Translations under genes and position numbers: made by a program
In this document: positions 53,360 to 63,946 of the stretch, in pieces
Numbering within the stretch: the first letter of the stretch is position 1
Layout: each line of letters starts with the position of its first letter
The notes under the pieces: generated by a model
The model's database searches: none
What the model was told of the DNA's origin: nothing
Seen by the model: only the letters and a program-made list of their open reading frames with translations
From: Sediminicola sp. YIK13
GTDB lineage: Bacteria; Bacteroidota; Bacteroidia; Flavobacteriales; Flavobacteriaceae
DNA: 64,000 nt
Direction: 5' to 3'
Assembly (NCBI RefSeq): GCF_001430825.1
Contig: NZ_CP010535.1
Span: 283,501 to 347,500, forward strand

Positions 53360-54907
53360 ATGGAAAAACCAAGTCCGATTGTCGGTCGTAAAATAGATCA
53401 ATCTGCTTTAATCAACCTTGAGAGGGGAAAAATACCGCCTCAAGCAGTTGATTTAGAGGAAGTTGTGATTGGAGCGATGATGATAGATAAGAAAGGGGTA
53501 GATGAGGTAATAGATATTCTACATCCCGATGTGTTCTATAAGGACGCCCATAGATTCATTTACGAGGCCATCTTCAAACTGTTTGAGACCTCGGAACCAG
53601 TGGATTTATTAACCGTTTCTTCCCAATTGAAGAAAGACGGGAAATTAGAGGCAGCAGGAGGGGATTTTTATTTGATAAAACTGACCCAAAAAGTAGCATC
53701 CTCTGCCCATATTGAGTTCCATGCACGTATTATCCTTCAAAAATATATACAGCGCAGCCTGATAAAAATTTCCAGTGAGATCATTCAAGAGGCATATGAA
53801 GATGCAACGGACGTATTTGATCTTTTGGATACCGCAGAAGCCAAATTATATGATGTTACCCAAGGAAACCTAAAACGTTCCGCCGAAACTGCCCAGAATT
53901 TGGTAATTCAGGCCAAAAAGAGGATAGAAGAGATCGCCGGAAAAGAAGGCCTTAGTGGCGTTCCCTCCGGTTTTGATAAGTTGGATAAATTGACCTCAGG
54001 ATGGCAACCCAGTGATTTGATCATTGTAGCTGCCCGTCCCGGTATGGGTAAAACGGCTCTTACCTTGTCCATGGCAAGGAATATGGCCGTAAATAACAAT
54101 ATTCCCGTGGCTTTTTTCTCTTTGGAGATGTCCTCGGTCCAATTGATCACCCGTTTGATTTCTTCGGAAACCGGACTGTCCTCAGAAAAACTGAGAACCG
54201 GTAAACTCGAAAAACACGAATGGGAACAGTTAAATGTAAAAGTAAAGGCATTGGAAAATGCCCCATTGTTTATAGATGATACCCCGTCCCTTTCTATTTT
54301 TGACCTTCGGGCAAAGGCAAGGAGATTGGCCTCACAACACGGTATAAAAATGATCGTTATTGATTATTTGCAATTGATGACAGCAGGGGGGAGTCAAAAA
54401 GGAGGGAATAGGGAACAGGAAATATCAACCATTTCCCGAAACCTTAAGGCTCTGGCCAAGGAATTGAACTGTCCCGTTATTGCACTATCACAATTATCCA
54501 GGGCCGTTGAGACCAGGGGAGGAAGTAAAAGGCCAATCCTTTCGGATCTTAGGGAATCTGGAGCAATTGAGCAGGATGCGGATATTGTTGCCTTTATCTA
54601 TCGTCCTGAATATTACAAAATTGACGAATGGGATGATGATGAACGCACGCCAACCGCCGGTCAGGGTGAATTTATCGTCGCAAAGCATAGAAATGGTGGT
54701 CTGGAGAACATAAGATTGAAATTTATCGGTAATCTCGGTAAATTTGACAACTTGGACGATTTCGATTCTCCTTTCGAGTTCCAATCCAAGATGAATGCCA
54801 ATGAGGATAACCCGTTCATAACAAAAAATCTCCCGAATGCCGATGAGGCTTTTGGAAGTTCTATGAACGATGATATGGATATGGATGACAGTGAGGTTCC
54901 TTTTTAA
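53360..54907 (+). CDS. dnaB: replicative DNA helicase
   Basis: 515 residues. The N-terminal helical DnaB domain (to about 150) leads through a linker to the RecA-like core with Walker A ARPGMGKT at 225-232, KMIVIDYLQLM, and the arginine region SQLSRAVETRGGSKRPILSD. It unwinds DNA at the fork as a hexamer. The ATG lies about six bases after the putative -7 element, so translation may be nearly leaderless. Confidence 0.96.
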   Translation: MEKPSPIVGRKIDQSALINLERGKIPPQAVDLEEVVIGAMMIDKKGVDEVIDILHPDVFYKDAHRFIYEAIFKLFETSEPVDLLTVSSQLKKDGKLEAAGGDFYLIKLTQKVASSAHIEFHARIILQKYIQRSLIKISSEIIQEAYEDATDVFDLLDTAEAKLYDVTQGNLKRSAETAQNLVIQAKKRIEEIAGKEGLSGVPSGFDKLDKLTSGWQPSDLIIVAARPGMGKTALTLSMARNMAVNNNIPVAFFSLEMSSVQLITRLISSETGLSSEKLRTGKLEKHEWEQLNVKVKALENAPLFIDDTPSLSIFDLRAKARRLASQHGIKMIVIDYLQLMTAGGSQKGGNREQEISTISRNLKALAKELNCPVIALSQLSRAVETRGGSKRPILSDLRESGAIEQDADIVAFIYRPEYYKIDEWDDDERTPTAGQGEFIVAKHRNGGLENIRLKFIGNLGKFDNLDDFDSPFEFQSKMNANEDNPFITKNLPNADEAFGSSMNDDMDMDDSEVPF

Positions 54908-56198
54908 AAACAAAAACGTAATAGCACCCTCCCGAATAATCTCGCGAGGGTGTTTAATAGTGTTTTTATTTCTCTCTTTCTTTGTTTCGGCATCCAACAT
55001 CCTAATTCCAATGGATGCAGATAGTCAAAAAAATCATTTAAAAGCATACGGGATTACCTACTGGGTACTCACCAAACAACAAAAGGTACAATGGTTGTTG
55101 AACTATAGGGGAGGGGCATTTCTGCTGCCCGATGGGGATAACATCCGCAAGGAATGCCAAATCCGTGGTGTTTCCTTTGAAATAATCTCCGATGCCCAGG
55201 CTGAGGCCATCTTATCAGAAATTAGTAGTCCTTCAAAAAATCAGGAAGCCGTAATTTTGGAAAAAGCACCAAAAATAGCGGTCTATTCCCCTAAAGAAAA
55301 TTTGCCGTGGGACGATGCCGTGACCATGGTACTCACCTATGCCGAAATTCCCTATGAAACCATTTATGATGAAGAGGTACTGAACAATAAACTCTTGTTG
55401 TTTGATTGGTTGCACCTTCACCACGAGGATTTTACCGGGCAGTACGGTAAGTTTTATGGAGCCTACAGGGCGGCACCCTGGTATTTGGAGGGAAAGGCGC
55501 AGGCAGAAAGCTTGGCCGCTAAATTGGGATACTCAAAAGTTTCAGAGGAAAAAGGGGCTGTGGCCAATGCAATCCGCAATTATGTGATAGGTGGCGGATT
55601 CATGTTCGCCATGTGCTCGGCTACCGATAGTTTTGATATTGCCCTGGCTGCAGATGGGGTGGATATTTGTGAACCAATGTTTGATGGCGATCCCTCAGAG
55701 GCCAATTACCAAAATAAGTTGGACTATAGCAGAACCTTTGCGTTTACCAACTTTACCTTGGAACGCAGTCCGTTACAGTATGAGTTTTCTTCTATAGACA
55801 TGACCACCAAAAGGGGGATGGTGCCTAAGGAGTCCGACTATTTTTCGTTGATGGATTTCTCGGCAAAATGGGATCCGGTACCAACCATGTTATGCCAAAA
55901 CCACACCTCCCTTGTCAAAGGATTTATGGGACAGACCACGGCTTTTGCCCGTAATGAAATAAAACCGACGGTAATGGTGTTGGGTGAAAATAAAATTAAC
56001 GGGGAGGCGCGCTATATCCATGGGATCAAAGGAAAGGGGTTCTTCACCTTTTATGGGGGCCACGACCCAGAGGATTACCAACATAGGGTAGGGGATCCAA
56101 AAACAGAATTGGAACTGCATCCTACTTCTCCAGGGTACAGATTGATCTTGAACAACGTCTTGTTTCCCGCTGCCCAGAAGAAGAAACAAAAAACCTAA
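54870..56198 (+). CDS. exported protein of the 'asparagine synthetase B'-labelled family, function unknown
   Basis: 442 residues in the long frame. The conserved part begins ILIPMDADSQKNHLKAYGIT and contains LLNYRGGAFLLPD, EKAPKIAVYSPKENLPWDDA, DWLHLHHEDFTGQYGKFY and GGGFMFAMCSATDSFDIALA. Databases often name this family asparagine synthetase B in flavobacteria, but I see no glutaminase or ATP-pyrophosphatase motif, so that name looks wrong. A hydrophobic CLIVFLFLSFFVSAS precedes it as a signal peptide. Start uncertain: ATG 54870, ATG 54885 or GTG 54960; the first two overlap dnaB and a terminator. Confidence 0.7.
   Translation: MIWIWMTVRFLFKNKNVIAPSRIISRGCLIVFLFLSFFVSASNILIPMDADSQKNHLKAYGITYWVLTKQQKVQWLLNYRGGAFLLPDGDNIRKECQIRGVSFEIISDAQAEAILSEISSPSKNQEAVILEKAPKIAVYSPKENLPWDDAVTMVLTYAEIPYETIYDEEVLNNKLLLFDWLHLHHEDFTGQYGKFYGAYRAAPWYLEGKAQAESLAAKLGYSKVSEEKGAVANAIRNYVIGGGFMFAMCSATDSFDIALAADGVDICEPMFDGDPSEANYQNKLDYSRTFAFTNFTLERSPLQYEFSSIDMTTKRGMVPKESDYFSLMDFSAKWDPVPTMLCQNHTSLVKGFMGQTTAFARNEIKPTVMVLGENKINGEARYIHGIKGKGFFTFYGGHDPEDYQHRVGDPKTELELHPTSPGYRLILNNVLFPAAQKKKQKT
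54924..54953 (+). terminator. possible terminator after dnaB
   Basis: CACCCTC and GAGGGTG pair around CCGAATAATCTCGC, followed by a T-rich run. It lies inside the longer frame of the next gene, so if it is real the next gene starts later (GTG at 54960). Confidence 0.5.
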
Positions 56199-57001
56199 AC
56201 CTTCTTATGGGCTATGAGTTGTTCCAATATATGCTCTACCCCATTTTCATCATTACTTTTGGTTGTGTAATTGGCTGCCTGGAGCACATTGGGGTGTGCA
56301 TTGGCCATGGCAAAGCTATAATCTGCCAAAGCCAGCATTTCCAGATCATTGTTGTAATCCCCAAAAACCATCGTTTCTGCTTTGGTAATGTTATGTTTTT
56401 TTTGAACCTGTGCCAAGGCAAAACCTTTATGGGCGTTCTGATGGGATAGGTCCAACCAGTTTTCTCCAGAAATCTTAACCTTTAGATCATCCTCCAAATG
56501 TTTAACTGAGGGATATATAAATTTCTCAGAGTTTTCAAAATGATACACAGCTACTTTTAGGACCTCCCCTTCAAAAGTGGAAATATCCTCCATGACCGTA
56601 TATTCGGAATAGTATTCCTTCAATTTATTCAAAAACTCACTGGAATTCCCGTTGAGATATGCGTTTCTTTTCCCGCAAAGTACGGCGTGGGCTCCATGTG
56701 CATTTTCAAGGGATTTCAGGATAGTATCAATATACATTTTATCCATAGGGGTGGAAAGAAGTTCCTGCTCTTGATGCATGGCGAAACCTCCATTTTCTGC
56801 AATAACGATTATTTCATTTTTAATGGATTGCAGTTTGTGAACAATACTGTTGTATTGTCGTCCACTAGCTGCAACAAAGAGAATGTCCCTTTTTTTGAGC
56901 TCCTCAAAGAGTTCAAAGAAACGTGCACTTACTTCATGGTTAGAATTCAACAGGGTGCCATCCATGTCCGTTACCACCATTTTTATTTTTGATAAATCCA
57001 T
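56195..57001 (-). CDS. HAD superfamily (Cof-type) phosphatase
   Basis: 268 residues from MDLSKIKMVVTDMDGTLLNS. The HAD motifs are DMDGT, the motif II serine in VAASGRQYN, Lys in the KISGENWLDLS region (the Cof cap), and GDYNNDLEML. Such enzymes dephosphorylate sugars or cofactors. I use the ATG at 56999-57001 because a TACCTTTG element lies just upstream (57023-57030). It converges on the previous gene with a four-base overlap. Confidence 0.9.
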   Translation of the reverse strand: MDLSKIKMVVTDMDGTLLNSNHEVSARFFELFEELKKRDILFVAASGRQYNSIVHKLQSIKNEIIVIAENGGFAMHQEQELLSTPMDKMYIDTILKSLENAHGAHAVLCGKRNAYLNGNSSEFLNKLKEYYSEYTVMEDISTFEGEVLKVAVYHFENSEKFIYPSVKHLEDDLKVKISGENWLDLSHQNAHKGFALAQVQKKHNITKAETMVFGDYNNDLEMLALADYSFAMANAHPNVLQAANYTTKSNDENGVEHILEQLIAHKKV

Positions 57002-57134
57002 TACTGCATTTTTATTAGGATACAAAGGTATTTGTTCTTAGGGCAAATGTGGAAACTATGAAAGTAAAGTTTATGGTATTTTTGTGATATAAGCAAGGAG
57101 TGTCATCTTTGGAGAATAGGAAACATACATCATT

Positions 57135-57557
57135 ATGAAATTTTATCAATCAGAAATAATTCTACCGCCCTATAAGAGGGGCTTCCATATTATAACAGCT
57201 CATATTGTCAATGCTCTTCCAGAACTTAAAAGCATTGATATAGGCATGTTGCAGGTTTTTATTAAACATACATCCGCAAGTTTAACCATTAATGAAAATG
57301 CGGACCCTACTGTGCGAATGGATTTTGAGAGCCATATGAATGTAATGGTTCCTGAGAATGCCTCTTATTACCAGCATGATTATGAAGGTTCAGACGATAT
57401 GCCTGCACATATCAAGTCTTCATTGATGGGAGTCTCGGTACAGGTTCCAATTACCAATGGAGCATTGAATTTGGGCATATGGCAGGGCATATATCTATGT
57501 GAGCATAGAAACCATGCCGGAGGAAGAAAGTTGGTGGTTTCTACCTTCGGTCAATAG
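57135..57557 (+). CDS. YjbQ family protein (thiamine phosphate-synthase-like)
   Basis: 140 residues matching the YjbQ/UPF0047 family: LQVFIKHTSASLTINENADP, VRMDFESHMNVMVPE, DDMPAHIKSSLMGVSV and GIWQGIYLCEHRNHAGGRKL. Some members show thiamine-phosphate synthase activity in vitro, but the main role is open. Transcribed with the EF-hand gene (52 bases apart). Confidence 0.9.
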   Translation: MKFYQSEIILPPYKRGFHIITAHIVNALPELKSIDIGMLQVFIKHTSASLTINENADPTVRMDFESHMNVMVPENASYYQHDYEGSDDMPAHIKSSLMGVSVQVPITNGALNLGIWQGIYLCEHRNHAGGRKLVVSTFGQ

Positions 57558-57609
57558 TAAATAAACCGAATATTCGTAAATTAGGGATATGTTTTAAAAT
57601 TGGAATACT

Positions 57610-57876
57610 ATGGGAGCAAAAGAGGATATCTTAAATAAAATTCAAATCTTGATAACCAATCATTTTAAAACCCCTGAGGAAGCATTTGCCTTCTTTGATA
57701 AGGATGGGGATGGTAAAATGACTAAGGGTGAGATTGTGGAGCTTTTAAAAAAAGCAGAGATCAATGGTTTTATTCGGGGAATGGTATCTACCAAATTGGT
57801 TGAAGGCTACGATAAATCTGGCGATGAGCTCATAGATTGGCAGGAGTTTAAACAGGCCATCTCGAAAATACAGTAA
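57610..57876 (+). CDS. EF-hand calcium-binding protein
   Basis: 88 residues with two EF-hand loops: DKDGDGKMTKGE (complete) and DKSGDELIDWQE (complete apart from an E at position 6 instead of the usual G). It should bind one or two calcium ions in the cytosol. The role in bacteria is unknown. A bidirectional terminator lies 10 bases later. Confidence 0.85.
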   Translation: MGAKEDILNKIQILITNHFKTPEEAFAFFDKDGDGKMTKGEIVELLKKAEINGFIRGMVSTKLVEGYDKSGDELIDWQEFKQAISKIQ

Positions 57877-57885
57877 ATAAAAAAA

Positions 57886-57912
57886 TCCGATTCAAATGAA
57901 TCGGATTTTTAA
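57886..57912. terminator. bidirectional terminator
   Basis: AAATCCGATTCA and TGAATCGGATTT pair with a two-base loop, A run before and T run after. It ends the EF-hand gene (plus) and rplT (minus). Confidence 0.85.
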
Positions 57913-57934
57913 TAAGCGAGATATATTGTTAATG

Positions 57935-58279
57935 TTACTTTATTTGATTCACAACAGCCTTAAAAGCTTCTGGGTGGTTCATTGCCAAATCGGCTAAAAC
58001 CTTACGGTTAAGCTCAATGTTGTTGGCTTTTACTTTCCCCATAAACTGAGAATAGGACATTCCGTGTAATCTAGCACCTGCATTAATACGGGTGATCCAT
58101 AAGGAACGGAAAGTTCTTTTCTTGTTTCTACGGTCTCTGTAAGCATATAACATTGCTTTTTCAACCGCATTTTTAGCTACTGTCCAAACGTTTTTACGTC
58201 TTCCAAAGTAACCTTTGGCTTGCTTCATCACTTTTTTTCTCCTAGCGCGTGAAGCAACTGAATTTACTGATCTTGGCAT
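57935..58279 (-). CDS. rplT: ribosomal protein L20
   Basis: 114 residues, [20 protein letters not shown], the basic N-terminus that binds 23S rRNA and [20 protein letters not shown] near the end. It is last in the thrS-infC-rpmI-rplT operon, 95 bases after rpmI. In other bacteria L20 represses its own operon by binding mRNA near rpmI; no such site was searched for here. Confidence 0.97.
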   Translation of the reverse strand: MPRSVNSVASRARRKKVMKQAKGYFGRRKNVWTVAKNAVEKAMLYAYRDRRNKKRTFRSLWITRINAGARLHGMSYSQFMGKVKANNIELNRKVLADLAMNHPEAFKAVVNQIK

Positions 58280-58374
58280 AATTTTAAGTTTTTTTGTAGT
58301 AGGCGTTCTGAATGTTTTTCAAAATCTTTTTATGGCCTAACTCCAGGGTTAATACTAATTACCGTAAAGAACGA

Positions 58375-58572
58375 TTACTTTAAACGTAATTGTTCTTTAA
58401 TACTGTTAACATCCGCCTCGTGTACTAAAGTAGAGTGGGTTAACGCAAGCTTACGCTTTTTAGACTTCTTCGTTAGAATGTGACTTTTAAAGGCGTGCTT
58501 TCTTTTGATTTTACCGGTACCCGTAAGCTTAAAACGCTTTTTGGTACTGGATTTTGTTTTCATCTTAGGCAT
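58375..58572 (-). CDS. rpmI: ribosomal protein L35
   Basis: 65 residues, [20 protein letters not shown], with the [16 protein letters not shown] core. Usual order between infC and rplT. The gap to infC (123 bases) and to rplT (95 bases) could hold regulatory RNA. Confidence 0.97.
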   Translation of the reverse strand: MPKMKTKSSTKKRFKLTGTGKIKRKHAFKSHILTKKSKKRKLALTHSTLVHEADVNSIKEQLRLK

Positions 58573-58695
58573 CTTGTTCCTATTTATGGTTTATCTCGCT
58601 TATTATCTTTGCTGTTGCCCCAAAACTTCGGGAGTCTCAACAGGTATATTTTGTTGTACTATATATTGCTTTGGAAACTAAAAAGAAATACGTTC

Positions 58696-59250
58696 TTATT
58701 TCTTTGTTTTCGGAGCAAGGAACATCGTCATACGCTTTCCTTCCAATCTCGGCATTTGCTCTACCTTCCCTAGCTCTTCCAATTCGGAGGCCAGTTTCAG
58801 CAACAATATCTCACCTTGATCTTTGTATACGATAGATCGTCCTTTAAAGAAGACATAAGCTTTTAGCTTTGCGCCATCCTTTAAGAATTTTTCAGCATGC
58901 TTCTTTTTGAACTCGTAATCATGATCATCTGTCTGTGGACCAAATCTGATTTCCTTAACCACTACTTTAGTGGCTTTGGCCTTCATGACCTTTTCCCTTT
59001 TCTTCTGTTCGTAAAGAAACTTCTTGTAATCCGTAATCTTACATACGGGTGGATCTGCTTTTGGAGAAATCTCCACTAAATCCAACTCTAATTCTTCAGA
59101 TTTTGCTAGTGCGTCCTTTAAAGAGTAAACACCCACTTCAACATTATCACCTACCAAACGTACATTCTGAGAGGTAATTGCTCTGTTGATATTGTGCGGA
59201 TTCTTATTTTCTCTTCTAGGCTGTGGCCTAAATCTTTTTCGTATTGCTAT
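58696..59250 (-). CDS. infC: translation initiation factor IF-3 (probable AUA start)
   Basis: 184 residues if translation starts at ATA 59248-59250. The N-terminus then reads [20 protein letters not shown], as in other Bacteroidota IF-3, and the linker and C-domain follow ([17 protein letters not shown] ... [16 protein letters not shown]). The first ATG-like start in the frame lies in the middle of the N-domain and would remove conserved sequence. Non-AUG starts (AUU in E. coli) are known for infC and let IF-3 control its own synthesis. It lies 31 bases after thrS. Confidence 0.93.
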   Translation of the reverse strand: MAIRKRFRPQPRRENKNPHNINRAITSQNVRLVGDNVEVGVYSLKDALAKSEELELDLVEISPKADPPVCKITDYKKFLYEQKKREKVMKAKATKVVVKEIRFGPQTDDHDYEFKKKHAEKFLKDGAKLKAYVFFKGRSIVYKDQGEILLLKLASELEELGKVEQMPRLEGKRMTMFLAPKTKK

Positions 59251-59281
59251 GGCTAATAAATTTTAGTTAAACATTAATTTT

Positions 59282-61222
59282 TTAAAACGACTTTAAGGTA
59301 CTATTTATTTCATTAGTAACCAAGTTGGAGAAGTCTGTCAAGGTGATGGAGCCTAAATCATCGCCTCCATGTCTTCTAACAGAAATCGTGTTTTCCTGTT
59401 CCTCATTGTCCCCTACGATCAGCATAAACGGTATCTTGTTCATTTCTGCCTCTCGTATTTTTTTGCCAACAGTCTCACTTCTCTTGTCTACAAGGGCGCG
59501 AATTTCGTGATTTTCTAGGGAATTTAAAACTTTTTGGGCATATTTTTCATGCTTCTCACTTATAGGCAATACAATAGCCTGTTCTGGGATCAGCCATAAA
59601 GGGAAATTTCCTCCTGTATGTTCCAGTAAAAGGGCAATGAATCGCTCCATACTTCCAAAGGGTGCACGGTGAATCATGACCGGTCTGTGCAATTCATTAT
59701 CACTGCCTTTATAGGTAAGGTCAAAACGCTCCGGTAAGTTGTAGTCTACCTGAATAGTTCCCAATTGCCATTGTCTGCCCAGGGCATCCTTTACCATAAA
59801 GTCCAGCTTGGGGCCATAGAAAGCAGCTTCCCCACTTTCAACAACAAAATCCAACCCTTTTTCTGTCGCAGCATTTATAATTGCATTTTCTGCTTTTTCC
59901 CAATTTTCAACCGATCCAATGTATTTTTCAGGGGTGTTGAGATCCCTCACGGATACTTGGGCCGTGAAATTTCCAAAACCTAGAGATCCCAAAACATATA
60001 AGGTAAGGTCTATAACATTTTTAAATTCTTCCGCCAATTGGTCCGGGGTACAGAATATATGGGCGTCATCCTGGGTAAAACCACGTACTCTGGTAAGACC
60101 GTGCAATTCTCCGCTCTGTTCATACCTATATACGGTGCCAAATTCAGCAAAACGTTTCGGTAAATCTTTGTAAGAATGTGGTTTAAAATTAAATATCTCA
60201 CAATGGTGGGGGCAGTTCATTGGTTTCAACAAAAATTCCTCATCCATTTTTGGGGTTCTGATAGGCTGAAAGCTATCTTCCCCGTATTTGGCATAATGTC
60301 CTGAAGTCACATACAATTCCTTCTGGCCAATATGTGGTGTTACAACCATCTCGTAACCTGCTTTCTTTTGGGCCTTTTTCAAGAAATTCTCCAAACGCTC
60401 CCTAAGGGCGGCTCCTTTCGGTAACCACAAAGGAAGGCCTTGTCCTACTTTTGCGGAAAAGGTGAATAGTTCCAATTCCTTGCCCAATTTTCTATGGTCG
60501 CGTTGTTTGGCCTGCTCCAATAGCTCTAGGTATTCTGTGAGTTCCTTTTGTTTTGGAAAGGAGATGCCGTAGACACGGGTCAACTGTTTGTTGTTTTCAT
60601 TACCTCTCCAGTAGGCACCGGCAACACTCAATATTTTTATGGCCTTGATGATCCCGGTATTGGGGATATGTCCCCCGCGACAAAGATCGGTAAATGTATC
60701 ATGGTCGCAGAAAGTAATGGTACCGTCTTCAAGATTTTCTATCAGTTCTACCTTATATTCATTTCCTTGTGCCTTATATTTATTTAAAGCTTCCGCTTTG
60801 GTCACGGCACGCATCTTGTAATCGTGTTTGCCACGGGCTATTTCAAGGGCCTTTTTCTCTATTTCTTGAAAGTCCTTTTCGGAAATACTTCGGTCGCCAA
60901 AATCAACATCATAATAAAAGCCATTGTCAATAGCTGGTCCAATGGTCAGTTTTGCGCCAGGGTACAATTCTTCCAAAGCTTGGGCCACAACGTGGGAAGA
61001 AGAATGCCAAAAAGCTTTCTTACCTTCTTTGTCGTTCCATGTATATAAAGTTAGTGTCCCGTCCTCGGTTAAGGGGGTCACCGTTTCCACGATGGTATCA
61101 TTGTATTTTGCAGAGATGACATTTCTTGCGAAACCCTCGCTAATTCCTTTGGCCACATCCATTGGAGAACTACCCTTTGCATGTTCTTTAATCGTTCCGT
61201 CTGGCAATGTAATTTTAATCAT
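59282..61222 (-). CDS. thrS: threonyl-tRNA synthetase
   Basis: 646 residues with N-terminal TGS domain, the editing domain (SSHVVAQALEELYPGAKLTI, HDTFTDLCRGGHIPNTGIIK), the class II catalytic core (MNCPHHCEIF, RVRGFTQDDAHIF) and the anticodon-binding domain (QAIVLPISEKHEKYAQKVLN). It starts the translation operon. A near-perfect promoter lies upstream (61250-61280). Confidence 0.97.
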   Translation of the reverse strand: MIKITLPDGTIKEHAKGSSPMDVAKGISEGFARNVISAKYNDTIVETVTPLTEDGTLTLYTWNDKEGKKAFWHSSSHVVAQALEELYPGAKLTIGPAIDNGFYYDVDFGDRSISEKDFQEIEKKALEIARGKHDYKMRAVTKAEALNKYKAQGNEYKVELIENLEDGTITFCDHDTFTDLCRGGHIPNTGIIKAIKILSVAGAYWRGNENNKQLTRVYGISFPKQKELTEYLELLEQAKQRDHRKLGKELELFTFSAKVGQGLPLWLPKGAALRERLENFLKKAQKKAGYEMVVTPHIGQKELYVTSGHYAKYGEDSFQPIRTPKMDEEFLLKPMNCPHHCEIFNFKPHSYKDLPKRFAEFGTVYRYEQSGELHGLTRVRGFTQDDAHIFCTPDQLAEEFKNVIDLTLYVLGSLGFGNFTAQVSVRDLNTPEKYIGSVENWEKAENAIINAATEKGLDFVVESGEAAFYGPKLDFMVKDALGRQWQLGTIQVDYNLPERFDLTYKGSDNELHRPVMIHRAPFGSMERFIALLLEHTGGNFPLWLIPEQAIVLPISEKHEKYAQKVLNSLENHEIRALVDKRSETVGKKIREAEMNKIPFMLIVGDNEEQENTISVRRHGGDDLGSITLTDFSNLVTNEINSTLKSF

Positions 61223-61249
61223 ACCTATATATACCTAATTATAAGGTTG

Positions 61250-61280
61250 CAAATATACTACCTAGTATTGATGCGGACAA
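61250..61280 (-). promoter_or_regulatory. consensus promoter of the thrS operon
   Basis: On the minus strand TTG (61280-61278), 20 bases, TATATTTG (plus CAAATATA, 61250-61257). Transcription should start about 23 bases before the ATG. Confidence 0.75.
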
Positions 61281-61310
61281 TAATAATAAATGTGTTTTTG
61301 GGCGTAACCA

Positions 61311-61328
61311 TATCTTATATATAAGATA
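61311..61328. promoter_or_regulatory. 18-bp perfect palindrome between thrS and rRNA
   Basis: TATCTTATATATAAGATA reads the same on both strands. It lies about 30 bases upstream of the thrS -33 element and 150 bases upstream of rrn P1. It could be a dimeric protein site; no protein is identified. Confidence 0.5.
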
Positions 61329-61348
61329 GGTCGGGCTATCCATTATAT

Positions 61349-61365
61349 CCCACATGTTATGTGGG
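61349..61365. repeat. hairpin CCCACAT/ATGTGGG
   Basis: Seven-base stem around GTT, with no T run, so not a terminator. Lies between the palindrome and the rRNA promoters. Confidence 0.45.
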
Positions 61366-61480
61366 GATGCCATTTCTATCCCTTACGCGCAGCTGTTCAT
61401 TTTTTCCATCCGTAAATCCCTGTAATCCAATGCGCTCCGATGGGGCTAAAAAAAAGAATAAAAAAAGGCAAAAAAAAGTG

Positions 61481-61510
61481 TTGTTGAATTGCGGAAAGGT
61501 TGTAGGTTTG
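61481..61510 (+). promoter_or_regulatory. rRNA operon promoter P1
   Basis: TTG at 61481-61483, 19 bases, TAGGTTTG at 61503-61510, an exact Bacteroidota consensus. Long A tracts (61447-61478) lie directly upstream and could act as an UP element. Confidence 0.7.
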
Positions 61511-61617
61511 CAGCCCGAAACAACGAGGGTTGCGGAGGGAAAAACGGTCGGAAGGCCGTGTTCATTGAAGGTTCTGGAGTGGCAAAAGAGAAAAGGAAAA
61601 AGTTTTTCATTTTTTAT

Positions 61618-61647
61618 TTGCGGGGAACAAAAAGGGTTGTATATTTG
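61618..61647 (+). promoter_or_regulatory. rRNA operon promoter P2
   Basis: TTG at 61618-61620, 19 bases, TATATTTG at 61640-61647, an exact consensus 137 bases after P1. A- and T-rich sequence lies upstream. Both promoters are followed by GCA and C-rich sequence. This would start transcription about 185 bases before the 16S gene. Confidence 0.75.
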
Positions 61648-61695
61648 CACCCGCTTTGGGAGACAGAGCGACAGAACAAAAACAAGAATAGACAA

Positions 61696-61711
61696 GTTCA
61701 TTGACATATTG
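61696..61711 (+). repeat. rRNA leader/spacer box, copy before 16S
   Basis: GTTCATTGACATATTG occurs here and again, identical over 16 bases, at 63821-63836 before 23S. A related GTTCATTGATTGACAGATTG is at 63596 between the tRNAs. Probably a processing or antitermination signal. Confidence 0.6.
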
Positions 61712-61836
61712 TAAGACAGCGTCCGATTACCGGAAACGGGAATCGGATAAAAAATTGAATAAAATTAGCTTATAGAATACTAAGGGCTGGGTTCGGACAA
61801 TTTAAAGTTTGCAGATGTAATAATATTTACAAAACA

Positions 61837-63355
<1,519 letters not shown>

Positions 63356-63488
63356 TAGAGAAAAGCATCTCGACGATAGAGAAGAAGAATTCAGTCCTTG
63401 TATTTTTTAGGTTATTGTTCAATTTATTGCTGTCTTATAATTATTGTCATATAATATATTGATTGGGACGCAGGTCCCGCAAAGTGAG

Positions 63489-63562
63489 AGTCTCATAGCT
63501 CAGCTGGTTAGAGCGCTACACTGATAATGTAGAGGTCGGCAGTTCGAGTCTGCCTGAGACTA
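63489..63562 (+). tRNA. tRNA-Ile (GAT)
   Basis: 74 bases: acceptor AGTCTCA/TGAGACT, anticodon stem CTACA/TGTAG around CTGATAA (anticodon GAT), T-arm with GTTCGAGTC. Located in the 16S-23S spacer as usual. Confidence 0.95.
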
Positions 63563-63684
63563 CAACAGGACTCCCCCAGGGGAAGAATGTAAAAAGTTCA
63601 TTGATTGACAGATTGAAGGAAATTCTAGGAGCAGAGGGTTCTACTCATTACCGATTCAGGGTTCGATATCCGGAATTTCGAAAT

Positions 63685-63758
63685 GGGGGATTAGCTCAGC
63701 TGGCTAGAGCGCCTGCCTTGCACGCAGGAGGTCATCGGTTCGACTCCGATATTCTCCA
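63685..63758 (+). tRNA. tRNA-Ala (TGC)
   Basis: 74 bases: acceptor GGGGGAT/ATTCTCC with two G-U pairs, anticodon stem CCTGC/GCAGG around CTTGCAC (anticodon TGC), T-arm ATCGGTTCGACTCCGAT. Second tRNA of the rRNA spacer. Confidence 0.95.
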
Positions 63759-63820
63759 CAACGGCACAAGACGGTATTAGGGATGTTATCAAATTCATCA
63801 CTTAGTATCCTCGCCGAAAC

Positions 63821-63836
63821 GTTCATTGACATATTG
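63821..63836 (+). repeat. rRNA leader/spacer box, copy before 23S
   Basis: Identical to the 16-base box at 61696-61711 before 16S. Both lie about 110 to 125 bases before their rRNA genes. Confidence 0.6.
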
Positions 63837-63946
63837 GGACAAAGTGCGTACAATTCATACCACCAGGGATGATTGTACGTCATGGAAATTAATACGAATA
63901 ATATTACGAGGGCGCATGCTTGGCCGCAAGGCGAAGCAGGTGCGAC

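Noticed and set aside
61361..61714. Open frames of 60-117 codons in the region before 16S
   Set aside because: They cover the two rRNA promoters and leader and have no recognised protein features; composition is that of a promoter region.
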